A stretch of DNA of 64,000 bases from Sinimarinibacterium arenosum (GCF_005047655.1 NZ_SUKF01000007.1:124001-188000); one strand, 5' to 3'; shown: positions 20,096-29,525, counted from the first letter of the stretch. Notes: generated from the letters alone by a model not told the origin. Program-made: numbers and translations.

Positions 20096-20638
20096 ATGAA
20101 AACCTTTGTGGCACTTCTGCGGGGCATCAACGTCGGCGGCCGAAATATGCTGCCGATGAGCGAGCTGTCGGAGATCCTTCACGACCTTGGATGTCGTGAC
20201 GTCAAGACCTACATCCAGAGCGGCAATGCCGTCTTCCGGTGTGACAAGGCGTCAGGCCGGATCGCGGCGGATATCGCTGCCGCTATCGGGAAACGTCGGG
20301 GGTTCGAGCCGCACGTGCTGGTGTTGGACAAATCCCGGTTTGCCGATGCGATCAAACTGAATCCCTTTGGGCCGCAAGCACCCGACGCAAAAGCGCTCCA
20401 TCTCGGATTTCTCGATGCGGTGCCTGCGACACCCGACCTTAAGGGTCTTGAGGCGCTCAAGGCGTCAACGGAGCAGTTTTCGCTGGTGGGGCAGGTGTTC
20501 TACCTGCTGGCCCCTGAGGGTGTCGGGCGCAGCAAACTGGCCGCACGGAGCGAAAAGTTGTTGGGATGTCCCATGACGGACCGCAACTGGAAAACGGTCA
20601 CCACGCTTATGTCGATGCTTGAGGCGCTGCCCGAATAG
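20096..20638 (+). CDS. DUF1697 family protein
   Basis: 180-residue cytosolic protein matching DUF1697 from its first residues (FVALLRGINVGGRN, then YIQSGNAVF and the C-terminal TDRNWKTVTTL block). Biochemical function of the family is unknown. Start is the only ATG before the conserved N-terminus. Convergent with the AraC gene about 90 bp downstream. Confidence 0.9.
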   Translation: MKTFVALLRGINVGGRNMLPMSELSEILHDLGCRDVKTYIQSGNAVFRCDKASGRIAADIAAAIGKRRGFEPHVLVLDKSRFADAIKLNPFGPQAPDAKALHLGFLDAVPATPDLKGLEALKASTEQFSLVGQVFYLLAPEGVGRSKLAARSEKLLGCPMTDRNWKTVTTLMSMLEALPE

Positions 20639-20724
20639 CGCGCGTCCGTTCGCGCGCTCCGACGCCTGCCGCGTGGCTCGAACTGAGCGCTGCTTTGCGC
20701 CTCGATGCGGTTGGGTGGCACCAC

Positions 20725-21561
20725 TCACGCTGTCGGACCGCATTCCTTCAGCCACTGCTTCGGTGAACTTCCGACGATCTGTTTGAACGCACGCAGGAAG
20801 CCGGCCTGACTTCCGTAGCCTACCCGTTCACCCACCAGCTTGAGCGGTGTGCCTCGGCGCAGCAGCGCCTGCGCGGTGGTGATGCGCCAGCGCGCGAGGT
20901 AGTCGCCCGGCGTCTGCCCGACTTCACGACGGAACACTTCGGCGAAGTGGCTGCGGGACATTGCCGCGTGCTGCGCGAGCGTGTCGAGCGACCAGTCCTG
21001 ATCGGGATGCGTGTGTATGGCGTTGAGCGCCTTGCTCAGCTGCGGATGTGCGAGCGCGCGCAGGAAGCCGATGTCATTGGTGCCGCGGGCGACGGTGGTG
21101 CGCAGCAGCTGGATCAGCACCAGCTCGAACAACCGGTTCAGCACTTCACTGCGCGCGGGGCGCTGGGCGAAGGCTTCGCCGAACAGCAGATCGAGCAGCG
21201 CGCGGGCGTCGTCGAGTTCATCGAGGCGGCACTGGAAGTGTTCCGGCAAGGCCAGCGCGATCGGATTGAACGCCTGGTGATCGAAGGCGACGGAGGCGCA
21301 GGCGAGGTCGGCGCCGCTGTCCGGATCGGTCTCGATCCAGTGCGTGAGCGGGCGTGAGTAGAACAGCAGCGTCGGCTGCGACAGCGTTTCCACCAGGCCG
21401 TGCTTGTCGCGCAGACGCAGGCTGCCGGCGTTGAGCAGGTGCAGGAAGCCGGTGTTGCTGGCCTCGTCGAATTTTGCCTGGCCGCACAGCGTGCCGGTGT
21501 AGAACACGCGGGCGCGGGCACTGAAGTGGGTGAGCAGCGGGGACAGGGGGTCGTCGGTCAT
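20725..21561 (-). CDS. AraC family transcriptional regulator
   Basis: 278 residues: N-terminal cupin-type ligand domain (about 10-170) and C-terminal double HTH (SLDTLAQHAAMSRSHFAEVFRREVG and LVGERVGYGSQAGFLRAFKQ). The ATG at 21561 follows the conserved start of cupin-6 AraC proteins; the longer frame is read-through. Divergent from the AhpD-like gene with about 105 bp between, so probably its regulator. A 23-bp piece of this gene recurs at 19750-19772. Confidence 0.9.
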   Translation of the reverse strand: MTDDPLSPLLTHFSARARVFYTGTLCGQAKFDEASNTGFLHLLNAGSLRLRDKHGLVETLSQPTLLFYSRPLTHWIETDPDSGADLACASVAFDHQAFNPIALALPEHFQCRLDELDDARALLDLLFGEAFAQRPARSEVLNRLFELVLIQLLRTTVARGTNDIGFLRALAHPQLSKALNAIHTHPDQDWSLDTLAQHAAMSRSHFAEVFRREVGQTPGDYLARWRITTAQALLRRGTPLKLVGERVGYGSQAGFLRAFKQIVGSSPKQWLKECGPTA

Positions 21562-21666
21562 TTCGGACGATCCGCAAGCAAATGCGGATGAATGTTGAAC
21601 TGGAGTCCGATAGTAGGGCCTAGCATCACTTCCGCCAACCCACACTCCCAACCCCGGAGGTTTCAG

Positions 21667-22212
21667 ATGACCTACATCACCCCCCTCGATCCTCAGGCCG
21701 CCGACGCGACCACCGCCGCCACGCTGAACGCGGTGAAAGCCGCCATCGGCATGGTGCCGAATCTGTACGCCACGCTGGCTAAGGCGCCGGCCGCGCTCAA
21801 TGGTCTGCTGCAGATCAATCAGGCGATCGGCGGCGGCGCTCTGACCGCGAAGGAACGCGAGATCGTCGCGCTCGCTACGTCGCAGGCCAACGGCTGCGGC
21901 TACTGCCTCAGCGCGCACACGCTGCTCGGCAAGAACGCGGGCCTGTCACTTGCACAGACCTACACCGCGCGAGCGGGCCGTGGATCGACGCCGCGCGAAG
22001 CGGCCATCGCGGCCTGTGCGAAGGCGGTGGTCGATGCGCGCGGTCATGTGCCGGTCGACGTGCTCGATGGCTTCAAGGCGGACGGCCTCAGCGAAGCCGA
22101 TCTGCTGGAGATCATTGTCAACGTCGCCGCGACCACGCTGACCAACTACGTCAACAACGTTGCACGCACGCAGATCGACTTTCCCACCGTGGACGTGGCG
22201 CTTGCCGCCTGA
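21667..22212 (+). CDS. Carboxymuconolactone decarboxylase/AhpD-like peroxidase
   Basis: 181-residue all-helical protein with the AhpD-type redox site: Glu in KEREIV, then Cys77-x-x-Cys80 and His84 (GCGYCLSAH). Such proteins reduce peroxides or act as thiol-disulfide oxidoreductases. GGAGG is seven bases before the ATG. Transcribed divergently from the AraC regulator and followed after 37 bp by the YHS-domain gene, suggesting a small stress operon. Confidence 0.88.
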   Translation: MTYITPLDPQAADATTAATLNAVKAAIGMVPNLYATLAKAPAALNGLLQINQAIGGGALTAKEREIVALATSQANGCGYCLSAHTLLGKNAGLSLAQTYTARAGRGSTPREAAIAACAKAVVDARGHVPVDVLDGFKADGLSEADLLEIIVNVAATTLTNYVNNVARTQIDFPTVDVALAA

Positions 22213-22249
22213 TTCACCAACCACTTTCCCGATTTTCTGGAGAACTCCC

Positions 22250-22738
22250 ATGCGTCATCACAACATTCTGGCTTCGATCGTTCTGGCGGCTTCGGCCATC
22301 GCTGCGCCGCTGTCGGTGCAGGCAGCGGATGAACACAATGTATCGCTCGGCTATTCGGCGGCCGGTGCTCCGCTGGCGGTCCACGGCTACGACCCGGTGT
22401 CCTACTTCACCGACGGCAAGCCCATGCGCGGCAGCGACGAGTTAACGGTAGTACACGATGGTGCGGCGTATCGCTTCGCCAGCGCCGAGCACCGTGATCT
22501 GTTCAAGGCCAACCCGGCGCGCTACGCCCCGCAGTTCGGCGGCTACTGCGCCTACGGGGTTTCGGTCGGCAAGAAGTTCGACGGCGATCCGATGCTGTGG
22601 ACGATCCGCGACGAGCGTCTTTACCTGAACCTGAATCCCGAGATTGTTGCCGCGTTCAACAAGGACGTGCCCGGCAACATCAAGAAGGCCGAAGGCAAGT
22701 GGCAGAAGATCGAGCACAGCGCCGTCAAGGATCTTTGA
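22250..22738 (+). CDS. Secreted YHS-domain protein
   Basis: 162 residues: signal peptide (about 1-25) and a YHS-like domain (VHGYDPVSYFTDGKP...HRDLFKANPARYAPQFGGYCAYGVSVGKK). The family is often found beside redox or metal genes; function unproved. CTGGAG upstream of the ATG supports this start. A decayed copy of its C-terminal part lies at 28022-28112. Operon with the AhpD-like gene, ended by the terminator at 22795. Confidence 0.85.
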   Translation: MRHHNILASIVLAASAIAAPLSVQAADEHNVSLGYSAAGAPLAVHGYDPVSYFTDGKPMRGSDELTVVHDGAAYRFASAEHRDLFKANPARYAPQFGGYCAYGVSVGKKFDGDPMLWTIRDERLYLNLNPEIVAAFNKDVPGNIKKAEGKWQKIEHSAVKDL

Positions 22739-22794
22739 GTCACGATTCAAGCGGCAGCAGTCGAGCGGTGACGGCGCGCAGGCCGTGACCGGAA

Positions 22795-22821
22795 AGCCCC
22801 TCTGAGTCAGAGGGGCTTTTT
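22795..22821 (+). terminator. Rho-independent terminator
   Basis: AGCCCCTCTGA and its complement TCAGAGGGGCT separated by G, followed by TTTT. Ends the AhpD-YHS operon and lies just before the 3' end of the convergent HxlR gene. Confidence 0.88.
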
Positions 22822-22853
22822 GCTGTGTATAGCGGGGTAACTGCCGACGTGCT

Positions 22854-23561
22854 TCAGGCCGCGATGGGATTCGTTAGCAGCGACGCGGCGCCGGCGCGGG
22901 CGATCGAGCTGCCGACAAACCACCGGGAGAAGACACGGGTGAGGGCTTCCGAGCCCAGGACCCGCAGTGCGCCGGAGTCCAGCGCGGATTGCAGGCTGGT
23001 ATGGCACACCCAGACTTCGGTCAGCACCCGCAGCGGAGACTGGACCAGGATGTCCACCTCGTGGCCGGGATCTTCCAGGCACAGGTCCACCGCGCCGTCG
23101 TCGCAGACCAGCCACCACTGGCGCATGCCTTCGGGTGCGTCATGGAGTTCGACCGTCACCACGATGCGGCCTTCCGGCATGCAGCTGCCGTCGACGCCAC
23201 GGCGGATGTCCCACATCAACAGTCCGGCGTCGAGATCGCCGTCCTGCAGTCGCGATCCGACCCAGCGGTGACCCCAGATGCCCAGCGCTTCGATCAGCGG
23301 CGCCAGCTCCAGACCGGATTGCGTCAGTGCGTAGGCCTGCTGTCCGCCCCGTTCGGGATGCTTGGTGACGACGCCGTATTCGACCAGCTGACGCAGACGG
23401 CGCGCGAGCAGCGTCGGCGACATGCGAGGCAGGCCTCGGCGCAGCTCGTTGAAATGGCGACCGCCGGCGACCAGTTCGCGGATGACGATCAGCGTCCAGC
23501 GTTCGCACAGGAGTTCGGTCGCCTTGGCGACCGGGCAGAACTGACTGTATCCATGATTCAT
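22854..23561 (-). CDS. HxlR family regulator with SCP2-like C-terminal domain
   Basis: 235 residues. N-terminal HxlR winged helix (FCPVAKATELLCERWTLIVIRELVAGGRHFNELRRGLPRMSP) with the usual Cys, followed by a C-terminal domain of SCP2 sterol-carrier type (about 130-225), longer than plain HxlR proteins of about 110-130. The ATG at 23561 begins the conserved MNHGYSQFCPVA block. Divergent from the cupin gene with about 150 bp between, its probable target. The lipid-binding-like domain may sense a hydrophobic ligand. Confidence 0.85.
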   Translation of the reverse strand: MNHGYSQFCPVAKATELLCERWTLIVIRELVAGGRHFNELRRGLPRMSPTLLARRLRQLVEYGVVTKHPERGGQQAYALTQSGLELAPLIEALGIWGHRWVGSRLQDGDLDAGLLMWDIRRGVDGSCMPEGRIVVTVELHDAPEGMRQWWLVCDDGAVDLCLEDPGHEVDILVQSPLRVLTEVWVCHTSLQSALDSGALRVLGSEALTRVFSRWFVGSSIARAGAASLLTNPIAA

Positions 23562-23592
23562 CTTGCGGTATCCCGTAGTGGGTGGGTGAATC

Positions 23593-23606
23593 AATGAGTG
23601 GTCATT
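23593..23606. promoter_or_regulatory. Candidate operator between HxlR and cupin genes
   Basis: AATGA-GTGG-TCATT, perfect 5-bp arms, 32 bp upstream of the HxlR start in the divergent intergenic region. Placement suits HxlR autoregulation, but the arms are short. Confidence 0.4.
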
Positions 23607-23711
23607 CAGCGATACAGATTATGGACTAGCTATCAGGCAGGCATCCTGCGACCGTGGTCCGCGCAACGGCGCTGAAGCGGCGCGCGTTGGAAAACAATCA
23701 CACGAGGAGAG

Positions 23712-24104
23712 ATGACCATGCGGATTGCACGCGATGACATTCCCGCCAAGATCAACATTCCCGGCGCGGTTGCACGGCAGAAGGTCGATTTTGGCGACGC
23801 GACCGGGCTAAGCACCATGGGCGGCGAGTACTTCTCGCTCGCAGCCGGTACCGATATCGCGCCGCTGCTGAAGGGCCTGCACGACGACGCCTGCCATGCG
23901 CCGCACTGGGGCTACATGATCAGCGGCGAACTGGTGGTGACCTACACCAACGGCACGGTCGACACCTGCCATGCGAAAGACCTGTTCTACTGGCCGCCCG
24001 GGCACAGCGTGCGCGTGGTGCAGGACGCCGAAGTGATTCTGTTCAGCCCGCAGCACGAACACACCGCAGTCATGGATCACATGCTGAAGGCATTGGCAGG
24101 CTGA
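23712..24104 (+). CDS. Cupin-domain protein
   Basis: Single-domain cupin of 130 residues (metal-site motifs around HAPHWGYMISGELVVTYTNG and YWPPGHSVRV). Role unknown; small cupins may bind ligands or be dioxygenase-like. GAGGAG upstream is better spaced for the second in-frame ATG at 23718 (MRIARDDIP) than for 23712, so the protein may be two residues shorter. Divergent from the HxlR regulator. Confidence 0.8.
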   Translation: MTMRIARDDIPAKINIPGAVARQKVDFGDATGLSTMGGEYFSLAAGTDIAPLLKGLHDDACHAPHWGYMISGELVVTYTNGTVDTCHAKDLFYWPPGHSVRVVQDAEVILFSPQHEHTAVMDHMLKALAG

Positions 24105-24260
24105 TCCGGACTAAGCCATTGCGGGCCTGGAAATGAAGCGCCCGGCGAATCTGCTGCCTGCCGCTGGTGAGATGGCGGCTATTGCGGCTGGCAGCGGCGC
24201 GCGCTTCGAGCGATGCGTGCGTTTATTGCAGAAGGCGCAGCTTCTATCGGCCTGCTGCGC

Positions 24261-24992
24261 TCAGGGGAAGGCGGCACCAACAACTCCCGGCAGCTTCCCT
24301 TCCCCGGGTTCCTCATGGGTGACGCCGTCGCGGATGTGATAGATGCGCTTGAAGGTCGGAATGATCTTCTCGTCGTGTGTGACGACGATGATGGCCGTCT
24401 CGTACTTCCGCGCCATCTCATTGAGGATCTGGACGACGGCCATGGCCCGCTGGGAATCCAGCGGCGCGGTCGGCTCATCGGCCAGGATGACCGGGGGGTG
24501 GTTGACCAGGCCGCGCGCGATCGCGACGCGTTGCTGCTCTCCACCGGAGAGTTGCGCGGGCATGGCCTGCTTGCGGTGCTGAACGTCGAGCGCGGTCAGC
24601 AGTTCAACCGCGCGTTCGCGCGCTGCCGCGTTCGGCACTCCGGCAAGCATGGGCAACAGCGCCACGTTATCGGTGACATCGAGAAACGGGATCAGATAGG
24701 GTGCCTGGAATACGAAGCCGATCTTGTCGCGACGCAGGGCGCGCAGATCGCGTACTTTCCAGCCGTCGTCGTAGATCACCTCGTCGCCGAGGGTCATGCG
24801 CCCGCCGGTGGGGTCGATCACGGCGCCCAGGCATTTGAGCAGCGTGCTCTTGCCCGAGCCTGATGGCCCGATCAGACCCACGACCTCGCCGGGGGCGACG
24901 TACATGTCCACGCCCTTGAGGGCGTCGACGGCGGTGTCGCCGGAGCCATAGCGTTTCCTCAAGCCTTCGATACGGATGCCATTGCCTGCCAT
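24261..24992 (-). CDS. ABC transporter ATP-binding protein (MacB/LolD-like)
   Basis: 243-residue ATPase with Walker [10 protein letters not shown] (42-50), signature LSGGEQQR, Walker [13 protein letters not shown] and switch His in VVTHDEK. Belongs to the LolD/MacB/DevA group that works with FtsX-type permeases on envelope substrates. Last gene of a four-gene minus-strand operon (TetR, MFP, permease, ATPase), one base after the permease stop, so the complex is a tripartite envelope exporter. Substrate unknown. Confidence 0.93.
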   Translation of the reverse strand: MAGNGIRIEGLRKRYGSGDTAVDALKGVDMYVAPGEVVGLIGPSGSGKSTLLKCLGAVIDPTGGRMTLGDEVIYDDGWKVRDLRALRRDKIGFVFQAPYLIPFLDVTDNVALLPMLAGVPNAAARERAVELLTALDVQHRKQAMPAQLSGGEQQRVAIARGLVNHPPVILADEPTAPLDSQRAMAVVQILNEMARKYETAIIVVTHDEKIIPTFKRIYHIRDGVTHEEPGEGKLPGVVGAAFP

Positions 24993-24993
24993 G

Positions 24994-26199
24994 TCAGCCT
25001 CCGATCGCCTCGGCCGGGTCGACCTTGAGCGCCACGCGGATCGCGATGACGCTGGCCAGTGCGCAGATCACCAGCACGGCGAAGAATCCGGCCACCGAGT
25101 CCTGCGGCATCAGCAACACATATTTGGGAAAGAACGGGGCGGCAAAGGTTGCGGTGATCTTGCCGACCGCGAATCCGATGACGCCCAGCGCGAGCGCCTG
25201 CTGCATGATCATCGCCGCGATGGTGCGATTGCGCGTGCCGATGAGCTTGAGCACTGCAATCTCGCGGATCTTGTCCATGGTCAGTGTGTAGATGATGAAG
25301 GCGACGATGGCGGCACTGACGACCGCCAGAATGACCAGGAACATGCCGATCTGTTTCGACGAGGTGGCAATCAGCTTGCCGACGAGGATCGCCTCCATCT
25401 GCGCCCGTGTGTGAACGGTCAGGCGCTTCCAGCGCCGGATGGAATCGGCCACATCCTGTGCGACGGCCCCGGGCGCGAGGCGGACGAGCACCGCATTGAC
25501 CGACGTGCTGCTGGCTTGCGACGCATTGACTGCGTCGAGCACTTCGGATGCGCCGGGTCGATTGAATGCAGGATTGCCTTCAGTGCGGCGCCGGTTCTGC
25601 CAGATGGCATCGTTGTCCTTGAGGAACTGGGCCTCCTGAGCGTCCTTGAGCGGGATGAACACCATTGGATCGCCGCTGGAGGACACCATTCGGCGGGTCA
25701 GGCCGACCACCGTGTAGTGGCTGCGGCGAATGGTCAGCACATCGCCCAAGCTGAATCCGGTGGAAACGTCGGCTACCGCTTCGTAGTGCCCCCGTGTGAT
25801 TTGCCGCCCGGCGACCAGGTAAGGCGGCCACCCGGGAGCGCCCCAGGATTCTCCCGGCACGATGCCGACCACCATCGCGCGAACGTCGCGGTCGGCGCTG
25901 CGGACCTGCATCGTCAGGTAGGTGACATTTGCCGCCTGCGCCACACCCGGCATGGCGAGAAGGACGCGGTACACGTCATCGGCGACGCTTGAAGATTCTG
26001 CGTACGGCCCCAGCGTGTCCTGCTGGACGACCCAGAGGTCGGCACCACTGTTATCGAGCAGCGCTTTGCCATCGTCAACCATGCCCCGGTAGACCCCGGC
26101 CATGACCAGCGTCACGCCGATGAGCAGGCCGAGGCCGACGCCGGTGAAGACGAACTTCCCCCAGCTTTGGAGAATGTCCCGACCGGCGAGGCTGATCAT
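24994..26199 (-). CDS. ABC transporter permease, FtsX/DevC type
   Basis: 401 residues. N-terminal helix (about 14-35), a large periplasmic MacB-PCD-like domain (about 45-265), then three C-terminal helices (IGMFLVILAVVSAAIVAFIIY; ALGVIGFAVGKITATFAAPFF; FAVLVICALASVIAIRVAL), the FtsX/DevC layout. Overlaps the MFP gene by four bases (26196-26199) and directly precedes the ATPase gene. Confidence 0.9.
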   Translation of the reverse strand: MISLAGRDILQSWGKFVFTGVGLGLLIGVTLVMAGVYRGMVDDGKALLDNSGADLWVVQQDTLGPYAESSSVADDVYRVLLAMPGVAQAANVTYLTMQVRSADRDVRAMVVGIVPGESWGAPGWPPYLVAGRQITRGHYEAVADVSTGFSLGDVLTIRRSHYTVVGLTRRMVSSSGDPMVFIPLKDAQEAQFLKDNDAIWQNRRRTEGNPAFNRPGASEVLDAVNASQASSTSVNAVLVRLAPGAVAQDVADSIRRWKRLTVHTRAQMEAILVGKLIATSSKQIGMFLVILAVVSAAIVAFIIYTLTMDKIREIAVLKLIGTRNRTIAAMIMQQALALGVIGFAVGKITATFAAPFFPKYVLLMPQDSVAGFFAVLVICALASVIAIRVALKVDPAEAIGG

Positions 26200-27347
26200 T
26201 CCGGTACGCCTGGAATGTGCCCGACCACGCGAATCCGGCTGGAGGAATGGAGCGTTTTTTCGCTGTATTGCACAATCCGGTCGCCCGGCGTCAGCCCCTC
26301 CAGCACCTGTACATGGCCATCAAGGTCGGCGCGTCCCAATTTGATGTCAACGAAGCGGGGCGCGCCATCCACGATCTGCCAGACGCCGATCTTGTTGCCC
26401 TGCCGCTGGATGGCGGCGTTGGGAATGACCGGCATGGCGGGCAGTGCCGGCAGATCGATGGTGACTTCCGCCAGCTCGCCGAGCGGTGGTGGCTGCGCGG
26501 GCACCTGATCGAAGATTACCTTGGCCAGCGTTTCCTCCGTCACGGCATCCGCCTTGGGCTCGACTCGCAGGACGCGGCCAGCAAATGCCTCGCCGACGCG
26601 CGAACGCAGCTGGATGCTCGCGGCTAGATCCTTGGCCAGTCCTGATGCGCTGATCTGGTCAAATCGAACATTGACCCAGATGCTGGGCGTGTCAATCAGT
26701 TCGACGACCGCCTGACCCGCAACGACGGTGGTGCCGGGATCTGCATCGCGCGAGGTGACGATACCGTCGGCCGGAGCGACGAGCTGCAGATTGCCTCGCT
26801 GTGCGCGCAGCGCATCGAGATCGGACTGGGTGCGTGTCAGATCCTCCCGCGCAGCGAGCAGCACGGCGTCTGCAATCGCCAGCTCCTGCCGCTTGGTGAC
26901 CACGGTTTCCTCGCTGATCATCTGCGCCGCAGACATCAGTTCGTAGCGTCGAGCCTGGCTTGTGGCATAGGTCTGCCGGGCGGCGGCTTCCCGCACTACC
27001 GCGTCGGCACGCTTGACCGCCGCCTGCTGTGCGCGCAGCCGGTCATCGAGATCCACTGGATCCATCTCGCCGAGTAGCTGGCCAGCATGCACCCGGTCGC
27101 CCACCTGGACATCCAGCCGCTCGACGCGGCCGGCGAAAGTGGGGCCAATCTTGTAGGTGTAGCGCGCTTCGATCGTGCCGATGCCGAACAGCGCGGGACG
27201 CAGTGCCTGCGACTCCACTTCGATTTCGGTCACGGCGACCGGGGCCAACGGACCCGAGCGCACGGCGACATAGCCCAACAGCGCCAGCAGCATCGCCATG
27301 AACGCGAAGAGCGTCAGGGTGCGCCGCTGCATGACTGGCATCTTCAT
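26196..27347 (-). CDS. HlyD-family periplasmic adaptor (MFP)
   Basis: 383 residues: N-terminal membrane anchor (about 11-29), biotinyl-lipoyl-like halves flanking a coiled-coil hairpin (about 85-190), and a C-terminal beta-barrel domain (VRFDQISASGLAKDL..., RVLRVEPKADAVTEETL). It links the inner-membrane ABC pair to an outer-membrane channel encoded elsewhere. Four-base overlaps on both sides (TetR and permease genes) show translational coupling. Confidence 0.92.
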   Translation of the reverse strand: MKMPVMQRRTLTLFAFMAMLLALLGYVAVRSGPLAPVAVTEIEVESQALRPALFGIGTIEARYTYKIGPTFAGRVERLDVQVGDRVHAGQLLGEMDPVDLDDRLRAQQAAVKRADAVVREAAARQTYATSQARRYELMSAAQMISEETVVTKRQELAIADAVLLAAREDLTRTQSDLDALRAQRGNLQLVAPADGIVTSRDADPGTTVVAGQAVVELIDTPSIWVNVRFDQISASGLAKDLAASIQLRSRVGEAFAGRVLRVEPKADAVTEETLAKVIFDQVPAQPPPLGELAEVTIDLPALPAMPVIPNAAIQRQGNKIGVWQIVDGAPRFVDIKLGRADLDGHVQVLEGLTPGDRIVQYSEKTLHSSSRIRVVGHIPGVPE

Positions 27348-27952
27348 GGTCTGCTCCCGATTGCGCGCCGGTACAGCACAAAAACGCCCGGCGCCTCATT
27401 GCGGATTCGCCGGACATCGCCGGCCAGCATCGATTGCATGACCAGCCCCTGGATCGTGCCGACAAACAACGTGGCCGCTGCTGCTGTGTCGATCGACGAC
27501 GATAGCTCGCCCGATGCTTTTCCTGCATCGATCAAATGCTGCAGGCGCTCGCCATAGCGTCGGATGAGCAATTGCGCCATGCGCTTGGGCGCGCTCATCT
27601 TGGCCCGCTGCAGTTCGCCGAACATCACGCGAGGGACGCCAGGATGTTCGGCCACGAAATCCACATGCGTCATGAAGATCGCCTCAAGCGCAAGCAAAGG
27701 CGAGCTCGCCGCGGCCGCGGCCTGGTCCACGCGTGCGAGCAGACGCTCGGCCACCCAGCCCATGACGGCTTCGAGAATCGCTTCCTTGGTCGGGAAGTGC
27801 TTGAACAGCGCGCCCTGGGTGACGCCCATCTGCTGCGCAATTGCGGTTGTCGTGATCTCGCTGGGGTTGTGCTGCGCCGCCAGTTGCACCACGGCCCTGA
27901 CCGTCGCGGCCCGGCGCTCGTCGGCTGACAGGTGCTTGCTATGAACGGGCAT
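27344..27952 (-). CDS. TetR/AcrR family transcriptional regulator
   Basis: 202 residues with an N-terminal TetR HTH (EITTTAIAQQMGVTQGALFKHFPTKEAILEAVMGWV) and a helical ligand domain. First gene of the efflux operon, so probably a self-regulating repressor released by an export substrate. A weak dyad lies upstream at 27969-27982. Confidence 0.92.
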   Translation of the reverse strand: MPVHSKHLSADERRAATVRAVVQLAAQHNPSEITTTAIAQQMGVTQGALFKHFPTKEAILEAVMGWVAERLLARVDQAAAAASSPLLALEAIFMTHVDFVAEHPGVPRVMFGELQRAKMSAPKRMAQLLIRRYGERLQHLIDAGKASGELSSSIDTAAAATLFVGTIQGLVMQSMLAGDVRRIRNEAPGVFVLYRRAIGSRP

Positions 27953-27968
27953 GGTTCCACCAGAAGAA

Positions 27969-27982
27969 AGTGATTGATTACT
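27969..27982. promoter_or_regulatory. Weak candidate TetR operator
   Basis: AGTGATTGATTACT is an imperfect dyad (10 of 14 positions symmetric) 17 bp before the TetR start in an AT-rich promoter region. Placement is right for autorepression; sequence support is weak. Confidence 0.3.
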
Positions 27983-28021
27983 ATCTTATGGAAAAATTCC
28001 GGGATGTCAATCTGGAGCGCT

Positions 28022-28112
28022 GAGTCTTCAGGTCGATGGCGATTCGCTGGTGTGGACGACCCGCGATAATTGTCCCGACCTGAATTTGAATCCGGACATT
28101 GTCGCGCCGGAT
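28022..28112 (+). pseudogene. Decayed fragment of a YHS-domain gene
   Basis: About 80 bp aligns with 22576-22655 of the YHS gene: it encodes a FDGDSLVWTTRDN-like segment followed by DLNLNPDIVA, matching FDGDPMLWTIRDE and LNLNPEIVA of the intact protein. No start, no full domain. Probably the last trace of a second YHS gene between the TetR and metY genes. Confidence 0.65.
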
Positions 28113-28238
28113 TCCTGTCCATCGCGGGCGACCAGAGACCCCCGGTGTTCGCGCGTTCGACGACGGAACTTTCACTGACAGGCAGCGGCTGCGGCTGCGG
28201 CTAAACTCGCCGTCCCACCCACAAACCCCAGAGCGAAA

Positions 28239-29525
28239 ATGACAGACAAGAACTGGCGCTTTGAAACCACCGCCGTGCATGCCGGCTACAGCCCGGATCC
28301 GGTGACCCGCGCGGTCGCGGTGCCGATCTATCAGACCGTGGCGTATGCCTTCGACAACACGCAGCATGGCGCGGACCTGTTCGATCTGAAGGTGTCGGGC
28401 AACATCTACTCGCGCATCATGAATCCGACCAATGACGTGCTTGAACAGCGCGTCGCCGCGCTTGAAGGCGGCATCGGCGCGCTGGCGCTGGCGTCGGGGC
28501 AGGCCGCGGTGACCTACGCGATCCAGACCATCACCGGTGCGGGCGACAACATTGTTTCGTCCAGCACTTTGTACGGTGGCACCTACAACCTGTTCGCACA
28601 CACCTTGCCGCAGTACGGTATCGAGGTTCGTTTTGCCGATCCGCGCGAGCCGGGTTCGTTCGAGAAGCTGATCGACGACCGCACCAAGGCGGTGTTCGCC
28701 GAGTCCATCGGCAATCCGCTGGGCAACATCACCGACATCGCCGCGATTGCCAAGGTCGCGCATGCCGTCGGTGTGCCGGTGATCATTGACAACACCGTCG
28801 CGACGCCGTACCTGCTGCGTCCGTTCGAGCACGGTGCGGACATCGTGATCCACTCGTTGACCAAGTACATGGGCGGACACGGCACCAGCCTGGGCGGTGT
28901 CATCGTCGACTCCGGCAAGTTCCCCTGGGCTGAGCACAAGGCACGCTTCCCGCGTCTGAACACGCCGGACCCGAGCTATCACGGTGTGGTCTATACCGAG
29001 GCGCTGGGCGCGGCGGCGTACATCGGCCGGGCGCGCGTGGTGCCGTTGCGCAACATGGGCGCGGCGCTGTCGCCGTTCAATGCGTTCCAGATCCTGCAGG
29101 GCATCGAGACGTTGGCACTGCGCATGGACCGCATCTGCGACAACACGCTGAAGATCGCGCAGCGTCTGCAGCAGCATCCTAAAGTGTTGTGGGTGAACTA
29201 TGCGGGTCTCGAAAACCATGAGCAGAACGCGCTCGCCAAGCAGTACATGGGCGGACGTGCCTCGGGCATTCTGACGTTCGGGCTGCAGGGCGGTCGCGAA
29301 GCCGGTGCGCGCTTCCAGGATGCGTTGCAGCTGTTCACGCGTCTGGTGAACATCGGCGACGCCAAGTCGCTGGCGACGCATCCGGCGTCGACCACGCATC
29401 GCCAGCTGTCGCCGGAAGAACTGGCCAAGGCCGGCGTGTCGGAAGACACGGTGCGTCTGTCGATCGGTATCGAGCACATCGACGATCTGATCGCCGATCT
29501 GGATCAGGCGCTGGCAGCCGCCTGA
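28239..29525 (+). CDS. metY: O-acetylhomoserine sulfhydrylase
   Basis: Cytosolic PLP enzyme of 428 residues converting O-acetylhomoserine and sulfide to homocysteine in methionine synthesis. Typical family blocks: SRIMNPTNDVLEQRVAALEGG, the PLP Lys209 in HSLTKYMGGHG, and the C-terminal SLATHPASTTH plus RLSIGIEHIDDL. Length is normal for MetY. Stands alone between the TetR operon and the lipoprotein pair. Confidence 0.95.
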   Translation: MTDKNWRFETTAVHAGYSPDPVTRAVAVPIYQTVAYAFDNTQHGADLFDLKVSGNIYSRIMNPTNDVLEQRVAALEGGIGALALASGQAAVTYAIQTITGAGDNIVSSSTLYGGTYNLFAHTLPQYGIEVRFADPREPGSFEKLIDDRTKAVFAESIGNPLGNITDIAAIAKVAHAVGVPVIIDNTVATPYLLRPFEHGADIVIHSLTKYMGGHGTSLGGVIVDSGKFPWAEHKARFPRLNTPDPSYHGVVYTEALGAAAYIGRARVVPLRNMGAALSPFNAFQILQGIETLALRMDRICDNTLKIAQRLQQHPKVLWVNYAGLENHEQNALAKQYMGGRASGILTFGLQGGREAGARFQDALQLFTRLVNIGDAKSLATHPASTTHRQLSPEELAKAGVSEDTVRLSIGIEHIDDLIADLDQALAAA

